Part shown: in pieces, positions 37,167-46,086 of the stretch
How the letters are laid out: each line of letters begins with the position of its first letter
Numbering within the stretch: the first letter of the stretch is position 1
Origin: Rhizobium sp. Pop5
Lineage (GTDB): Bacteria > Pseudomonadota > Alphaproteobacteria > Rhizobiales > Rhizobiaceae
DNA length: 64,000 bases
Assembly: GCF_024721175.1 (NCBI RefSeq)
Contig: NZ_CP099399.1
Span: forward strand, 372,001-436,000
Direction of reading: 5' to 3'
The notes under the pieces: generated by a model
Seen by the model: the letters and a program-made list of their open reading frames with translations, nothing else
Databases searched by the model: none
What the model was told of the DNA's origin: nothing
Program-made: the position numbers and the translations under genes

Positions 37167-38270
37167 TTAAGGCATCAGCCGGCGCACCAGCGCCACCTGG
37201 CTGTTGACCCCGAGCTTGGAGTAGATGTTTTTGAGGTGCGAGCGGGCCGTCTCATAGCTGACGTCATGTGTCGTGGCCGCCTCCCGCAGCGAAAGCCCGT
37301 CGGCGATCGCAGAGGCGATGCGCATCTCGGCCGCCGTCAGCTGTTTGTTGCGCGCCAGCGTTTCATTGATATCTGCCCTCAGCGCCGGGCCTGTCCGCTC
37401 GATGATGAGCGCTATCGTCGGTCCTTCCAGGAAGGCGGTGATGAAATCGGATTGCAGCCTGACGACAGTGCATTTGACGCTGCCGTCTTTCGTCTTGACG
37501 AGCATCGACGAAGGCGGCGTGCTCGCCGACACATGATGGTGGTTCAGCATGTCGAGCTGGGCGCCCAGCGCAGCATCGCCGATGACGATCCGCCCGGACC
37601 CGCTGATGCCGAGCCCGACACCCTCGGCAAGCATGCGTTCCGCGGCCTTGTTGAACGAGCGGATCTGCCGGTCTTCGCGGAGATAAACGATGCCGACGCC
37701 GATGGCATCGAAGAGCGCCAGTCCGATTTCATCGTTCTCATAATCGCGACGATCGCGCCGAATGAAATCGAAGGCGCGTTTGAGATGCGGCGCGAGATCG
37801 CTCAGCAGGTCGGCATTCGCCCGATTGCGCTCGGGATCGGCCGAGGAGGTCAGGGTCGACAGGTTGAAGGACCGGCCGTTCTCCCGCATGATGGTGACGC
37901 CGACGCTGCTTTCGCAGCCGATCGCTCGGATGTAGTCGTTGTAGAATTCGGTCTTGAGGAGATCGCTGCGCGGCAGCATCTGTTCGGCGATGACGCCAAG
38001 GCCGACCGGCCGGACGGCAGCCTTGGGCATCCAGGGATTGATCCTCGCATAGTAGCGGTTATAGGCATCGACTTCCGCATCCTGAATGCCGGAGGCGAGA
38101 GAAAGACCGCCGGTGCGCGCGATGGAATCATGGAAGAACAACGTGGATTTCGCGTCCGGCATTGTCTCGTTCAGCGCATCGAGAAAAGCCTGCCATGTCG
38201 TCTCGCCGAAGAGCGCGGCGTAGATCAGATCGGTCAAGGCTTCGAGTCTGGGATGCGGGGCGCCGGACAT
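37167..38270 (-). CDS. LuxR-type helix-turn-helix regulator
   Basis: A 367-residue protein. The C-terminal 60 residues are a LuxR/GerE helix-turn-helix (LTAAEMRIASAIADGLSLREAATTHDVSYETARSHLKNIYSKLGVNSQVALVRRLM). The N-terminal ~280 residues are a probable PAS/GAF-like sensory region rather than an acyl-homoserine-lactone domain. I chose the ATG giving MSGAPHPRLEAL (start at 38270); an ATG nine codons upstream (38297) is possible. No response-regulator receiver domain is seen. It lies 156 bp downstream of the small gene following aceA. Confidence 0.8.
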   Translation of the reverse strand: MSGAPHPRLEALTDLIYAALFGETTWQAFLDALNETMPDAKSTLFFHDSIARTGGLSLASGIQDAEVDAYNRYYARINPWMPKAAVRPVGLGVIAEQMLPRSDLLKTEFYNDYIRAIGCESSVGVTIMRENGRSFNLSTLTSSADPERNRANADLLSDLAPHLKRAFDFIRRDRRDYENDEIGLALFDAIGVGIVYLREDRQIRSFNKAAERMLAEGVGLGISGSGRIVIGDAALGAQLDMLNHHHVSASTPPSSMLVKTKDGSVKCTVVRLQSDFITAFLEGPTIALIIERTGPALRADINETLARNKQLTAAEMRIASAIADGLSLREAATTHDVSYETARSHLKNIYSKLGVNSQVALVRRLMP

Positions 38271-38425
38271 TGGCAATTCCGTTCGAAGATGGCCCATTAT
38301 GGCTCGACTTCGCGGCGGTGACAATTGCGGCAAATGTGACTGCGGGATAGCAGGACGCCCGCGCATCTCCTGCGACGCGCGGGCACTCTGACCGAAGAAC
38401 GGCCGACGCCGTCGGCCGTCTTTCG

Positions 38426-38662
38426 TCAATGTCGATGGGTAACGACGACAGGAATGAGCAGATCGCCCCAGTTACCGTCGCCGCCGTGATGGCGGGCTGA
38501 GCGCACCAGCTCCACCGAGACGCCGGCCTCGACGGCTTTCATGACTGATTGGTTCAGCCGGTGCAGGTCGTTGGCGAGCATGCGGATCGTCGTCTGCTGA
38601 TCCTCGCTCATGCTGCTTGCCTGTTCCTCGGCCCGTTCTCTGACGCGTGCGATGGATGCCAT
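38426..38662 (-). CDS. Small hypothetical protein downstream of aceA
   Basis: A 78-residue soluble protein (MASIARVRERAEEQASSMSEDQQTTIRMLANDLHRLNQ...). The N-terminal two thirds is helical and charged; the tail is Gly/His-rich. It starts 21 bp after the aceA stop on the same strand, with GAAGAGGAGGAGAAGACC as a strong ribosome binding site, so it is probably the second gene of an aceA transcript. Family not recognised. Confidence 0.7.
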   Translation of the reverse strand: MASIARVRERAEEQASSMSEDQQTTIRMLANDLHRLNQSVMKAVEAGVSVELVRSARHHGGDGNWGDLLIPVVVTHRH

Positions 38663-38683
38663 GGTCTTCTCCTCCTCTTCGGG

Positions 38684-39973
38684 TTATTCCGCAGCCGGTT
38701 TGAACTGCGCATGTTCGGTGGAATCATGCATTGCCGTGGTCGAAGACCGGCCACCGGTGATGGCGAGAGACACGGCGTCGAAATAGCCGGTGCCGACCTC
38801 GCGCTGATGTTTGGTGGCGGTGTAGCCGTTGACCTCGGCGGCGAATTCCGCCTGCTGCAGCTCGGAATAGGCTGACATCTGCCGCTGCCGGTAGCCGCGC
38901 GCCAGTTCGTACATGCCGTAATTCAGCTGGTGGAAGCCGGCGAGCGTGATGAACTGGAATTTGTAGCCCATCGCGCCGAGTTCGCGCTGGAACTTTGCGA
39001 TCGTCGCCTCGTCGAGGTTCTTCTTCCAATTGAAGGACGGCGAGCAATTATAGGCGAGCAGCTTGCCGGGATGGACCTTATGCACGCCTTCGGCAAAGCG
39101 CCGCGCCTGATCGAGATCCGGCTTTGAGGTCTCGCACCAGATCAGATCGCAATGCGACGCGTAGGCGACGGCGCGCGCGATACAGGGTTCGATGCCGTTT
39201 CTGACCTGGTAGAAGCCTTCGACCGTGCGCCCGGCATCATAATCGACAAAGGGCTGGTCGCGCTCGTCGATATCGGAAGTCAGGAGCTTTGCCGCTTCCG
39301 CATCGGTGCGGGCGATGACGAGCGTCGCAACACCCATGACGTCGGCGGCAAGCCGGGCGGCGTCGAGATTGCGGATATGGGCAGCCGTCGGGATCAGCAC
39401 CTTGCCGCCGAGATGGCCGCATTTCTTCTCCGAGGCCAGCTGGTCTTCGAAATGAACGCCCGCCGCACCCGCTTCGATATAGGCCTTCATGATCTCGAAG
39501 GCGTTGAGCGGTCCGCCGAAGCCTGCTTCCGCATCGGCGACGATTGGCGCGAACCAGCTGTCGACGGAAAGGCCTTGGCCTTCCGATGTCTCGATCTGAT
39601 CGGCGCGCTGGAGCGTGCGGTTGATGCGCTTGGCAAGTTCCGGCCCGGCATTGGCGGGATAGAGGGATTGGTCGGGATACATGGCGGACGCCGTATTGGC
39701 GTCGGCTGCCACCTGCCATCCGGAGAGATAGATCGCCTTCAGTCCGGCGCGCACCATCTGCATGGCCTGGTTGCCGGAAAGCGCGCCAAGCGCGTTGACG
39801 AAATCCTCCTGATGCAGAAGCCGCCACAACCGGTCCGCTCCCATTTCGGCCAGCGTATGGCGCAGCGCCACCGATCCTCTGAGCCGTTGCACATCCTCGG
39901 CCGAGTAGGGCCTTTCGATGCCGTCAAAACGGCTCGCCGGTGCGTTTGGAACCAGTTTGTAAAAATCGGTCAT
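38684..39973 (-). CDS. aceA: Isocitrate lyase
   Basis: A 429-residue glyoxylate-shunt enzyme that cleaves isocitrate to succinate and glyoxylate. The catalytic signature [13 protein letters not shown] is at ~residues 181-194. Other conserved stretches include [29 protein letters not shown] (metal-binding), and [13 protein letters not shown]. Length matches the short bacterial class. Divergent from a RamB/ScfR-type regulator that likely controls it. It allows growth on acetate, fatty acids or acetoacetate, in line with the acetoacetyl-CoA synthetase gene further along. Confidence 0.96.
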   Translation of the reverse strand: MTDFYKLVPNAPASRFDGIERPYSAEDVQRLRGSVALRHTLAEMGADRLWRLLHQEDFVNALGALSGNQAMQMVRAGLKAIYLSGWQVAADANTASAMYPDQSLYPANAGPELAKRINRTLQRADQIETSEGQGLSVDSWFAPIVADAEAGFGGPLNAFEIMKAYIEAGAAGVHFEDQLASEKKCGHLGGKVLIPTAAHIRNLDAARLAADVMGVATLVIARTDAEAAKLLTSDIDERDQPFVDYDAGRTVEGFYQVRNGIEPCIARAVAYASHCDLIWCETSKPDLDQARRFAEGVHKVHPGKLLAYNCSPSFNWKKNLDEATIAKFQRELGAMGYKFQFITLAGFHQLNYGMYELARGYRQRQMSAYSELQQAEFAAEVNGYTATKHQREVGTGYFDAVSLAITGGRSSTTAMHDSTEHAQFKPAAE

Positions 39974-40164
39974 GCTGCTCTCCTCGCTGAGGTCCTATGC
40001 AAAAGTGGATGCATGACAAGATTGACAATATTCCTCGATATGGCCAGGAAAACCTTTGATTTCCGGCCCAGAAAGGGGTTAAGATGACGAGGATTGACAG
40101 GGGAAAGCTGTGAATTTGTAATAAATTGTAAATATCCCCCTCCTTCCGTTGTCAAAGGTGTGAC
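39974..40164. promoter_or_regulatory. aceA / ScfR-type regulator divergent promoter region
   Basis: 191 bp between divergent genes and more AT-rich than the surroundings. It contains two TTGTAA sites in direct orientation (40116-40121 and 40126-40131) spaced one helical turn (10 bp) apart, near the regulator gene, and two ATGCA repeats near the aceA end (around 39997-40014). These are candidate sites for the neighbouring regulator; assignment is inference. Confidence 0.45.
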
Positions 40165-41574
40165 ATGGCGGAACGCAAGATATTCGCAGGCCCGAAAGTC
40201 AGGCGCATCCGCAACGCGCTGGCGCTGACGCAGACCGCCATGGCCGAGGCGCTGGAAATTTCGCCCTCTTACCTGAACCTCATCGAGCGCAACCAGCGGC
40301 CGCTGACGGTGCAGCTTCTGCTCAAACTCGCGGCCGTTTACAGGGTTGACCTCGAGGAGTTGCGGGACCAGACCGGCGGCAGTCTAGACCAGCTCAAGGA
40401 AGTCTTTGCCGATCCGCTGCTGTTGGGCGAATTGCCGGGCGATCAGGAACTGGTTGAGGTCGCCGAGGCGGCCCCCAATGCCGCGAGCGGTATGATCAAG
40501 CTCTATCGCGCCTATCGCGAGCAGGCGGCAAGGCTTTCCGACCTGACGGCGCTGATGGCCGCCGAAGGGCATGCGCCTGTTGCTGCCGGCCGTTTGCCGC
40601 TGGATGAGGCGCGCGAGGCGCTGGAGCGCCGATCCGCTTATTTCGCGCGGATGGAGACGGCGGCCGAAGCCTTTGCCGCGACGCTTTCCGGCGGCACCGA
40701 TCTTGCCGCCGGGCTCAAGGACTGGCTGCGCGCCGAGCGCGGCATCGCCGTGCGTGTGCTCCCGGTCCATGTCATGCCGGATCTGCGCCGGCGTTTCGAT
40801 CGTCATTCGATGCGGCTTTTCATCTCGGAACGCCTGTCGCAGGCCGACCGCGCGCATGAGATCGCCATTGAGACCGCGATGCTCGCGCTGCTGCCGGCCA
40901 TCAATGCCGAACTCGACGATCTCTCGCTTTCCTCCGCCGAGGCGCGCCGTATCGCCCGTTTCGAGCTTGCCCGCATCGCCGCGCTGGCGCTCGCAATGCC
41001 CTACGACGCTTTTCTCTCGGCGGCGAAATCGACGCGTTACGATATCGATATTCTTCGCGCGCGCTTCGGCGTTTCCTTCGGCCATGCCGCCGCGCGTCTT
41101 GCCATGCTGCAACGCCCGGGGGCGGCCGCGATCCCCTTCTTTCTGATCGAGATCGATGCCGCCGGACATCGGCTGCGCAGGGCGGGCGCCCAGGGTTTTC
41201 CGCATGCCCGTTTCGGCGGCGGCTGTCCGAAGCTCAACCTTCACGCCGCCTTCCTGCAGCCGGGCCAGATCCTTGCCGAGACGGTGGTCATGCCGGATGG
41301 CGCATCCTTCCTGACGATCGCGCGCACTCTGGAGGGGCCGAGCGTCGAATTCGGCGAAAGGGTGAGGCGCACGGCGATCCTGATCGGCTGCGACGCGGCC
41401 CTTGGCGAGAGCCTGGTCTACGGGCAGGCGACGGCGCTCGATCCGGTGGCGATCGGCCCGGCCTGTCGCCTCTGCGAGCGGCGCGGCTGCCTTTCCCGCG
41501 CCGAGCCGCCGGTGACGAGGCCGCTGGCGCTCGACGAGATGGTGGCGGGGCTCAGCGCCTTCGACTTCCAGTGA
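40165..41574 (+). CDS. RamB/ScfR-type short-chain acyl-CoA-responsive regulator
   Basis: A 469-residue XRE-family regulator. The N-terminal helix-turn-helix (~residues 10-65) includes VRRIRNALALTQTAMAEALEISPSYLNLIERNQRPLT. A long middle domain and an ImmA/IrrE-like segment (ERLSQADRAHEIAIETAMLAL) follow. The C-terminal domain ends with PACRLCERRGCLSRAEPPVTRPLALDE, the Cys-rich signature of the RamB/MccR/ScfR group. RamB controls glyoxylate-shunt genes in Corynebacterium, and this gene is divergent from aceA, so control of aceA is a well-founded inference. Confidence 0.88.
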   Translation: MAERKIFAGPKVRRIRNALALTQTAMAEALEISPSYLNLIERNQRPLTVQLLLKLAAVYRVDLEELRDQTGGSLDQLKEVFADPLLLGELPGDQELVEVAEAAPNAASGMIKLYRAYREQAARLSDLTALMAAEGHAPVAAGRLPLDEAREALERRSAYFARMETAAEAFAATLSGGTDLAAGLKDWLRAERGIAVRVLPVHVMPDLRRRFDRHSMRLFISERLSQADRAHEIAIETAMLALLPAINAELDDLSLSSAEARRIARFELARIAALALAMPYDAFLSAAKSTRYDIDILRARFGVSFGHAAARLAMLQRPGAAAIPFFLIEIDAAGHRLRRAGAQGFPHARFGGGCPKLNLHAAFLQPGQILAETVVMPDGASFLTIARTLEGPSVEFGERVRRTAILIGCDAALGESLVYGQATALDPVAIGPACRLCERRGCLSRAEPPVTRPLALDEMVAGLSAFDFQ

Positions 41575-41700
41575 TTGTGAAATCGTTGATGACGCAGGAT
41601 TTTGCGCTTGTGGGCTGCGAAATTCCTTCTTAGTCTGCGGGAAAAACCAGAGGGAAAAGATGTCCGGGGGTGCGGAATCTTTGAACAAACAGGAGAAGTC

Positions 41701-42798
41701 ATGAGGTCAACCATCCTAAGCGTGACGGCGGTCGCCGTCACGGCACTCCTTGCCGCCGCTCCGGCCTTCGCGCAGGATCGCGTGGTCAACGTCTATAACT
41801 GGTCGGATTATATCGACAGTTCCATTCTCGAGGATTTCACCAAGGAAACCGGCATCAAGGTCGTCTACGACACCTTCGATTCGAACGAGACTCTGGAAAC
41901 CAAGCTGCTTGCCGGCGGCACGGGTTACGACGTCGTCGTTCCCACAGTGTCCTTCATGCAGCGCCAGATCGCGGCCGGCGTCTATCAGAAGCTCGACAAG
42001 TCCAAGCTGCCGAACCTGTCGAATATGTGGGACGTCGTGACGAAGGGTGTCGCCACCTTCGATCCGGGCAACGAATATTCCGTCGACTACATGTGGGGCA
42101 CGACCGGCATCGGCTTTAACGTCGACAAGGTGAAGGCCGCACTCGGCACGGACGAAAAGCCGAACTGGGACGCGCTTTTCGATCCGGCAAAGGCTGCAAA
42201 GCTCAAGGATTGCGGCATCTATATGCTGGATTCGCCGACAGACGTCATTCCGTCCGTTCTTGCCTATCTCGGCCTCGATCCGAACAGCAAGAAGCCGGAT
42301 GACCTGAACAAGGCGCAGGAGGTGCTGCTCGCCGTTCGTCCCTTCGTTCGCAAGTTCCACTCCTCTGAATATATCAGCGCGCTCGCCAACGGCGATATTT
42401 GCATCGCGCTCGGCTTTTCGGGCGACGTCTTCCAGGCGCGGGACCGCGCGGCCGAGGCAAAGGCCGGCGTAAATGTCGATTATTCGGTTCCGAACCAGGG
42501 TGCGCAGATCTTCTTCGATGTCTTCGGCATTCCGAAGGATGCGCCGCATGTCGAAGAGGCGCATGCATTCATCAACTACATGATGAAGCCTGAAGTCGCT
42601 GCCAAGGCATCCAACTTTGTCTTCTACGCCAACGGCAACAAGGCCTCGCAGCAGTTTCTCAACAAGGACGTGATCGACGACACGGCGATTTATCCGACGC
42701 CGGAGATCATGGCCAAGCTCTTTACGGTGCCGCCGCTCGATCCGAAGACGCAACGTCTGGTGACGCGAATCTGGACCAAGGTCGTCACCGGCCAGTAA
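41701..42798 (+). CDS. potF: Polyamine ABC transporter, substrate-binding protein (PotF-type)
   Basis: A 365-residue periplasmic protein of the PotD/PotF family. The signal peptide is MRSTILSVTAVAVTALLAAAPAFA (~24 residues), followed by the family start VVNVYNWSDYIDSSILEDFTKETGIKVVYDTFDSNE. Conserved WGTTGIGFNVDKV and FGIPKDAPHVEEAHAFINYMM blocks follow. The ATG at 41701 has AGGAGAAGTC before it. It is first of four transporter genes. Putrescine is the most likely substrate by family; this is not provable from sequence. Confidence 0.92.
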   Translation: MRSTILSVTAVAVTALLAAAPAFAQDRVVNVYNWSDYIDSSILEDFTKETGIKVVYDTFDSNETLETKLLAGGTGYDVVVPTVSFMQRQIAAGVYQKLDKSKLPNLSNMWDVVTKGVATFDPGNEYSVDYMWGTTGIGFNVDKVKAALGTDEKPNWDALFDPAKAAKLKDCGIYMLDSPTDVIPSVLAYLGLDPNSKKPDDLNKAQEVLLAVRPFVRKFHSSEYISALANGDICIALGFSGDVFQARDRAAEAKAGVNVDYSVPNQGAQIFFDVFGIPKDAPHVEEAHAFINYMMKPEVAAKASNFVFYANGNKASQQFLNKDVIDDTAIYPTPEIMAKLFTVPPLDPKTQRLVTRIWTKVVTGQ

Positions 42799-42808
42799 TC
42801 AAGATTTC

Positions 42809-42836
42809 GGCCCGGACGGAGACGTCCGGGCCTTTC
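42809..42836 (+). terminator. Stem-loop/attenuator between potF and potG
   Basis: GGCCCGGACG (42809-42818) and CGTCCGGGCC (42823-42832) form a perfect 10-bp stem with a GAGA tetraloop followed by TTTC, 10 bp after the potF stop. Probably a partial terminator allowing higher expression of the binding protein than of the membrane parts. Confidence 0.7.
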
Positions 42837-42889
42837 AATTCCCGGCCCGGGTGGAGGCCGGCCGAAACCTTATATTCTCGGGGAATAAT

Positions 42890-44032
42890 ATGAAATCTCT
42901 TGGCAATATCCGCCGCGCCTTCGCACCCTGGTCCGATCCGTCCGCAAAACCGTTCATTGCCTTTAAGAGTGTCACCAAGCGCTTCGGCGATTTTACCGCC
43001 GTCAATGATCTGTCGCTGAATATCTATCACCGCGAGTTCTTCGCGCTGCTCGGCGCATCCGGCTGCGGCAAGTCCACGCTCCTGCGCATGCTCGCCGGTT
43101 TCGAACAGCCGACGTCGGGCGAAGTTATTCTCGATGGGACCGATCTTTCGGGCACGCCGCCCTACAAGCGGCCTGTTAACATGATGTTCCAGTCCTACGC
43201 TCTTTTCCCGCATATGACGGTCGAGAAGAACATTGCCTTTGGCCTCAGGCAGGATGGCATGCCGAAGCACGAGATAGCCGAGCGCGTCGCGCAGATGCTG
43301 AAGCTCGTCAAGCTCGAACAGTTTGCTTCCCGCAAGCCCAACCAGCTTTCCGGCGGTCAGCGCCAGCGCGTCGCGCTTGCTCGTTCTCTCGCCAAGCGCC
43401 CGAAGGTGCTGCTGCTCGATGAGCCGCTCGGCGCGCTCGACAAGAAGCTGCGCGAGGAAACCCAGTTCGAACTGATGGACCTGCAGCAAAGCCTGGGCTT
43501 GACCTTCGTCGTCGTCACGCACGACCAGGAAGAAGCCATGACAATGGCCGACCGCATCGCCGTCATGAGCCATGGCAAGGTTGTGCAGGTCGCCACGCCG
43601 GCCGAGATCTACGAGGCGCCGAATTCCCGCTTTGTTGCGGATTTCATCGGTGATGTGAACATCTTCGACGGCAAGGTGACTACGGCCTCAAATGGCGCGG
43701 TGGAGATTTCCGTCGATAGCGGCTTCACGGTCCGCACGACTTGCGCCGAAGCACCGGCCATCGGTTCTCCGCTCGGTTTTGCCATCCGCCCGGAAAAGCT
43801 CCGCGTAACGAGCGCTGCACCCGCAAATGCTTCGACCAATGCCGCCAAGGGTGAGCTCTGGGACATCGGTTACCTCGGCGACATGACGGTCTTCCACGTC
43901 AGGCTGCCGAACGGCAATGTCGTCAAGGCCTCTTCCCTCAACGCACAACGCACCGTCGACGACCCCTTCACCTACGATCAGGAAGTCTGGGTCTCCTTCG
44001 ACGAGGACAGCGGCGTGCTGCTGAAGGGTTGA
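42890..44032 (+). CDS. potG: Polyamine ABC transporter ATP-binding protein (PotG-type)
   Basis: A 380-residue ATPase. Walker A GASGCGKST (~residues 57-65), Q-loop FQSYALFPHM, signature LSGGQRQRVALARSL (~154-168), Walker B VLLLDEPLGALDKKLRE and switch THDQEEAMTMADR are complete; a C-terminal TOBE-type domain follows. The start chosen is the ATG at 42890 (MKSLGNIRRAF), preceded by GGGGAATAAT; the upstream extension in the same frame has no conserved content. Confidence 0.93.
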   Translation: MKSLGNIRRAFAPWSDPSAKPFIAFKSVTKRFGDFTAVNDLSLNIYHREFFALLGASGCGKSTLLRMLAGFEQPTSGEVILDGTDLSGTPPYKRPVNMMFQSYALFPHMTVEKNIAFGLRQDGMPKHEIAERVAQMLKLVKLEQFASRKPNQLSGGQRQRVALARSLAKRPKVLLLDEPLGALDKKLREETQFELMDLQQSLGLTFVVVTHDQEEAMTMADRIAVMSHGKVVQVATPAEIYEAPNSRFVADFIGDVNIFDGKVTTASNGAVEISVDSGFTVRTTCAEAPAIGSPLGFAIRPEKLRVTSAAPANASTNAAKGELWDIGYLGDMTVFHVRLPNGNVVKASSLNAQRTVDDPFTYDQEVWVSFDEDSGVLLKG

Positions 44033-44036
44033 GACC

Positions 44037-44948
44037 ATGGGAACCTTCGCTTCACGCTTCTATAACCGCCTCGTCATCATCATTCCCTATGCCTGGCTGC
44101 TGCTCTTTTTCCTGGCGCCGTTCTTCATCGTCTTCCGCATCTCGCTATCGGCGACGGCGATCGCCATGCCACCCTACGAGCCGGTCTTCGCTCTCGCCGA
44201 CGGCTTGAGTGGTTTCTGGGACAAGGTGTCGGCCTTCTCGCTCGACAATTACGGCTACCTGACCGACGATCCGCTCTATTTCAAAGCCTATATCTCAAGC
44301 GTGGTGATCGCCGCGATCTCCACCTTCCTGACGCTTCTGATCGCCTATCCGATCGCCTACGGCATGGCGCAGGCGCCCCGCAACATTCGCCCGACGCTAG
44401 TGATGCTGGTCATCCTGCCCTTCTGGACGAGCTTCCTGATCCGTGTCTACGCCTGGATCGCCATCCTGAAGCCCGAGGGCCTGTTCAACCAGTTGCTGCA
44501 ATCGCTGCACCTCATCGACGCGCCGCTGATCATCCTCAACACCAATACCGCCGTCTATATCGGCATCGTCTATTCCTATCTGCCCTTCATGGTGCTGCCG
44601 CTCTATTCGGCGCTCGAAAAGATGGACGGCACGCTGATCGAAGCGGCGCAGGATCTTGGCTGCACGCCGATCCAGGCCTTCTGGCGCGTCACCTTCCCGC
44701 TGTCGATCCCTGGCGTGGTGGCCGGCTGCATGCTGGTCTTCATTCCGGCCGTCGGCGAATTCGTCATTCCCGATCTGCTCGGCGGCTCGCAGACGCTGAT
44801 GATCGGCAAGACGCTGTGGAACGAATTCAATTCCAATCGCGACTGGCCGGTCTCCTCGGCGGTGGCGACCATCCTGCTTCTCATACTCGTGATCCCGATC
44901 GTCTTCTTCCAGAACGTCCAGGCCAAAGCCGAAGAGCGGGGGAAATAA
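44037..44948 (+). CDS. potH: Polyamine ABC transporter permease (PotH-type)
   Basis: A 303-residue inner-membrane permease with about six hydrophobic helices, beginning with VIIIPYAWLLLFFLAPFFIVFRISLS. The family EAA loop is at ~residues 199-223, GTLIEAAQDLGCTPIQAFWRVTFPL. It follows potG by 4 bp and precedes potI by 3 bp, so all are one operon. Confidence 0.93.
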   Translation: MGTFASRFYNRLVIIIPYAWLLLFFLAPFFIVFRISLSATAIAMPPYEPVFALADGLSGFWDKVSAFSLDNYGYLTDDPLYFKAYISSVVIAAISTFLTLLIAYPIAYGMAQAPRNIRPTLVMLVILPFWTSFLIRVYAWIAILKPEGLFNQLLQSLHLIDAPLIILNTNTAVYIGIVYSYLPFMVLPLYSALEKMDGTLIEAAQDLGCTPIQAFWRVTFPLSIPGVVAGCMLVFIPAVGEFVIPDLLGGSQTLMIGKTLWNEFNSNRDWPVSSAVATILLLILVIPIVFFQNVQAKAEERGK

Positions 44949-44951
44949 GCC

Positions 44952-45770
44952 ATGCTGAAATGGACCCGTTTCAATATCGTCTCCGTCACGCTCGGCTTCG
45001 CCTTCCTTTATCTGCCGATCGTGCTTCTGGTGATCTTCTCCTTCAATGAATCGAAGCTCGTCACCGTCTGGGGCGGCTTCTCGACCAAATGGTATGTCTC
45101 GCTGCTCTCCAATCAGGCGCTGCTCGATGCGGCCTGGGTGACGGTCCGTGTCGGTCTGCTGTCGGCGACATTCGCGACGATCCTCGGCACGATGGCGGCG
45201 ATCACCCTGGTGCGCTACACCCGCTTTCGCGGCCGCATGCTGTTTTCAGGCATGGTCTACGCGCCCCTCGTCATGCCGGAGGTCATCACCGGCCTGTCAT
45301 TGCTTCTGCTCTTCGTCGCCATCGGCCTCGATCGCGGCTTCTGGACGATCACGCTCGCGCATACGACGCTGACCATGTGCTTCGTCGCCGTCGTCGTGCA
45401 GTCGCGCCTGTTGAGCTTCGACCAGTCCATCGAGGAAGCGGCGCAGGATCTCGGCGCGCCGCCGGTGCGCACCTTTTTCGAGATCACCCTGCCGATCATC
45501 TCGCCTGCCGTGCTTTCCGGCTGGATTCTGGCCTTCACCCTGTCGCTCGATGATCTGGTGATCGCCAGTTTCACCTCGGGACCGGGCGCCACCACGCTGC
45601 CGATGAGAATCTACAGCCAGGTGCGCCTCGGTGTGACGCCGGAGATCAATGCGGTCTGCACCATCCTGATCGGGATCGTGGCGATAGGCGTCATCTGCGC
45701 ATCTGTCGTCACCAAGCGCCGCGAAGTGCAGCGCGAGCGCGATGAGCGAGCCGCGGCGGCGACCGCTTAG
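44952..45770 (+). CDS. potI: Polyamine ABC transporter permease (PotI-type)
   Basis: A 272-residue permease with six hydrophobic helices and the loop QSIEEAAQDLGAPPVRTFFEITLP (~residues 157-180). It pairs with the PotH-type permease. It ends the pot operon; the following 300 bp hold only a repeat and a gene remnant. Confidence 0.93.
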   Translation: MLKWTRFNIVSVTLGFAFLYLPIVLLVIFSFNESKLVTVWGGFSTKWYVSLLSNQALLDAAWVTVRVGLLSATFATILGTMAAITLVRYTRFRGRMLFSGMVYAPLVMPEVITGLSLLLLFVAIGLDRGFWTITLAHTTLTMCFVAVVVQSRLLSFDQSIEEAAQDLGAPPVRTFFEITLPIISPAVLSGWILAFTLSLDDLVIASFTSGPGATTLPMRIYSQVRLGVTPEINAVCTILIGIVAIGVICASVVTKRREVQRERDERAAAATA

Positions 45771-45778
45771 GCTAGGCA

Positions 45779-45877
45779 TGAAGCCGAAAAGCGTGAGCGG
45801 CTTTCGGAAGATGGCCTGCGGAAAACCGGAGACCTAAAGCGCGATAAGCAATTCTGAAAATCGTGGCGCGCTTTACG
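45779..45877 (+). repeat. Rhizobial intergenic palindromic repeat-like element, copy 2
   Basis: An element directly after potI, aligning with copy 1 (16756-16830) over its left ~64 bases (shared GCGGAAAACC--AGACCTAAAGCGC block). It ends with TAAAGCGCG (45835-45843) and the complementary CGCGCTTTA (45867-45875), a perfect 9-bp inverted repeat with a 23-nt loop. The form is that of the short mosaic palindromes spread through rhizobial intergenic DNA. Confidence 0.6.
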
Positions 45878-46008
45878 AGGCGCAGACGCACTTCGGCGGG
45901 GGCAAGGGTTCCGGTTACGGCCGCTTTGGAGGCAAAACGGCCATCAACGAATTCACCGGTCAGCGCTGGGTCACCATCGAAGATCTTCACCAGCACCCTC
46001 CGTTCTAA
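45878..46008 (+). pseudogene. C-terminal remnant of an aldehyde dehydrogenase
   Basis: The + strand frame ending at TAA 46006-46008 reads THFGGGKGSGYGRFGGKTAI and then NEFTGQRWVTIEDLHQHPPF. This closely resembles the C-terminal ~40 residues of benzaldehyde/salicylaldehyde-type aldehyde dehydrogenases (FGGxKxSGYGRFGG...EFTxxRW...HYPF). No upstream ALDH sequence (about 440 residues, including the catalytic Cys and Glu) is present. The frame runs directly into the palindromic repeat ending at 45877. It is therefore a decayed gene end, not a functional gene. Confidence 0.75.
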
Positions 46009-46086
46009 TGAACGCATGGTCTGGCGGACGGTCTCAATGGCCAGAGACCGTCCGCGAAAGGTCACTGAACCGCAGTGGGCTCTAAA

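Noticed and set aside
45772..46065. - strand frame of 97 codons after potI
   Set aside because: It covers both the palindromic repeat and the antisense of the ALDH relic, with no family similarity of its own.
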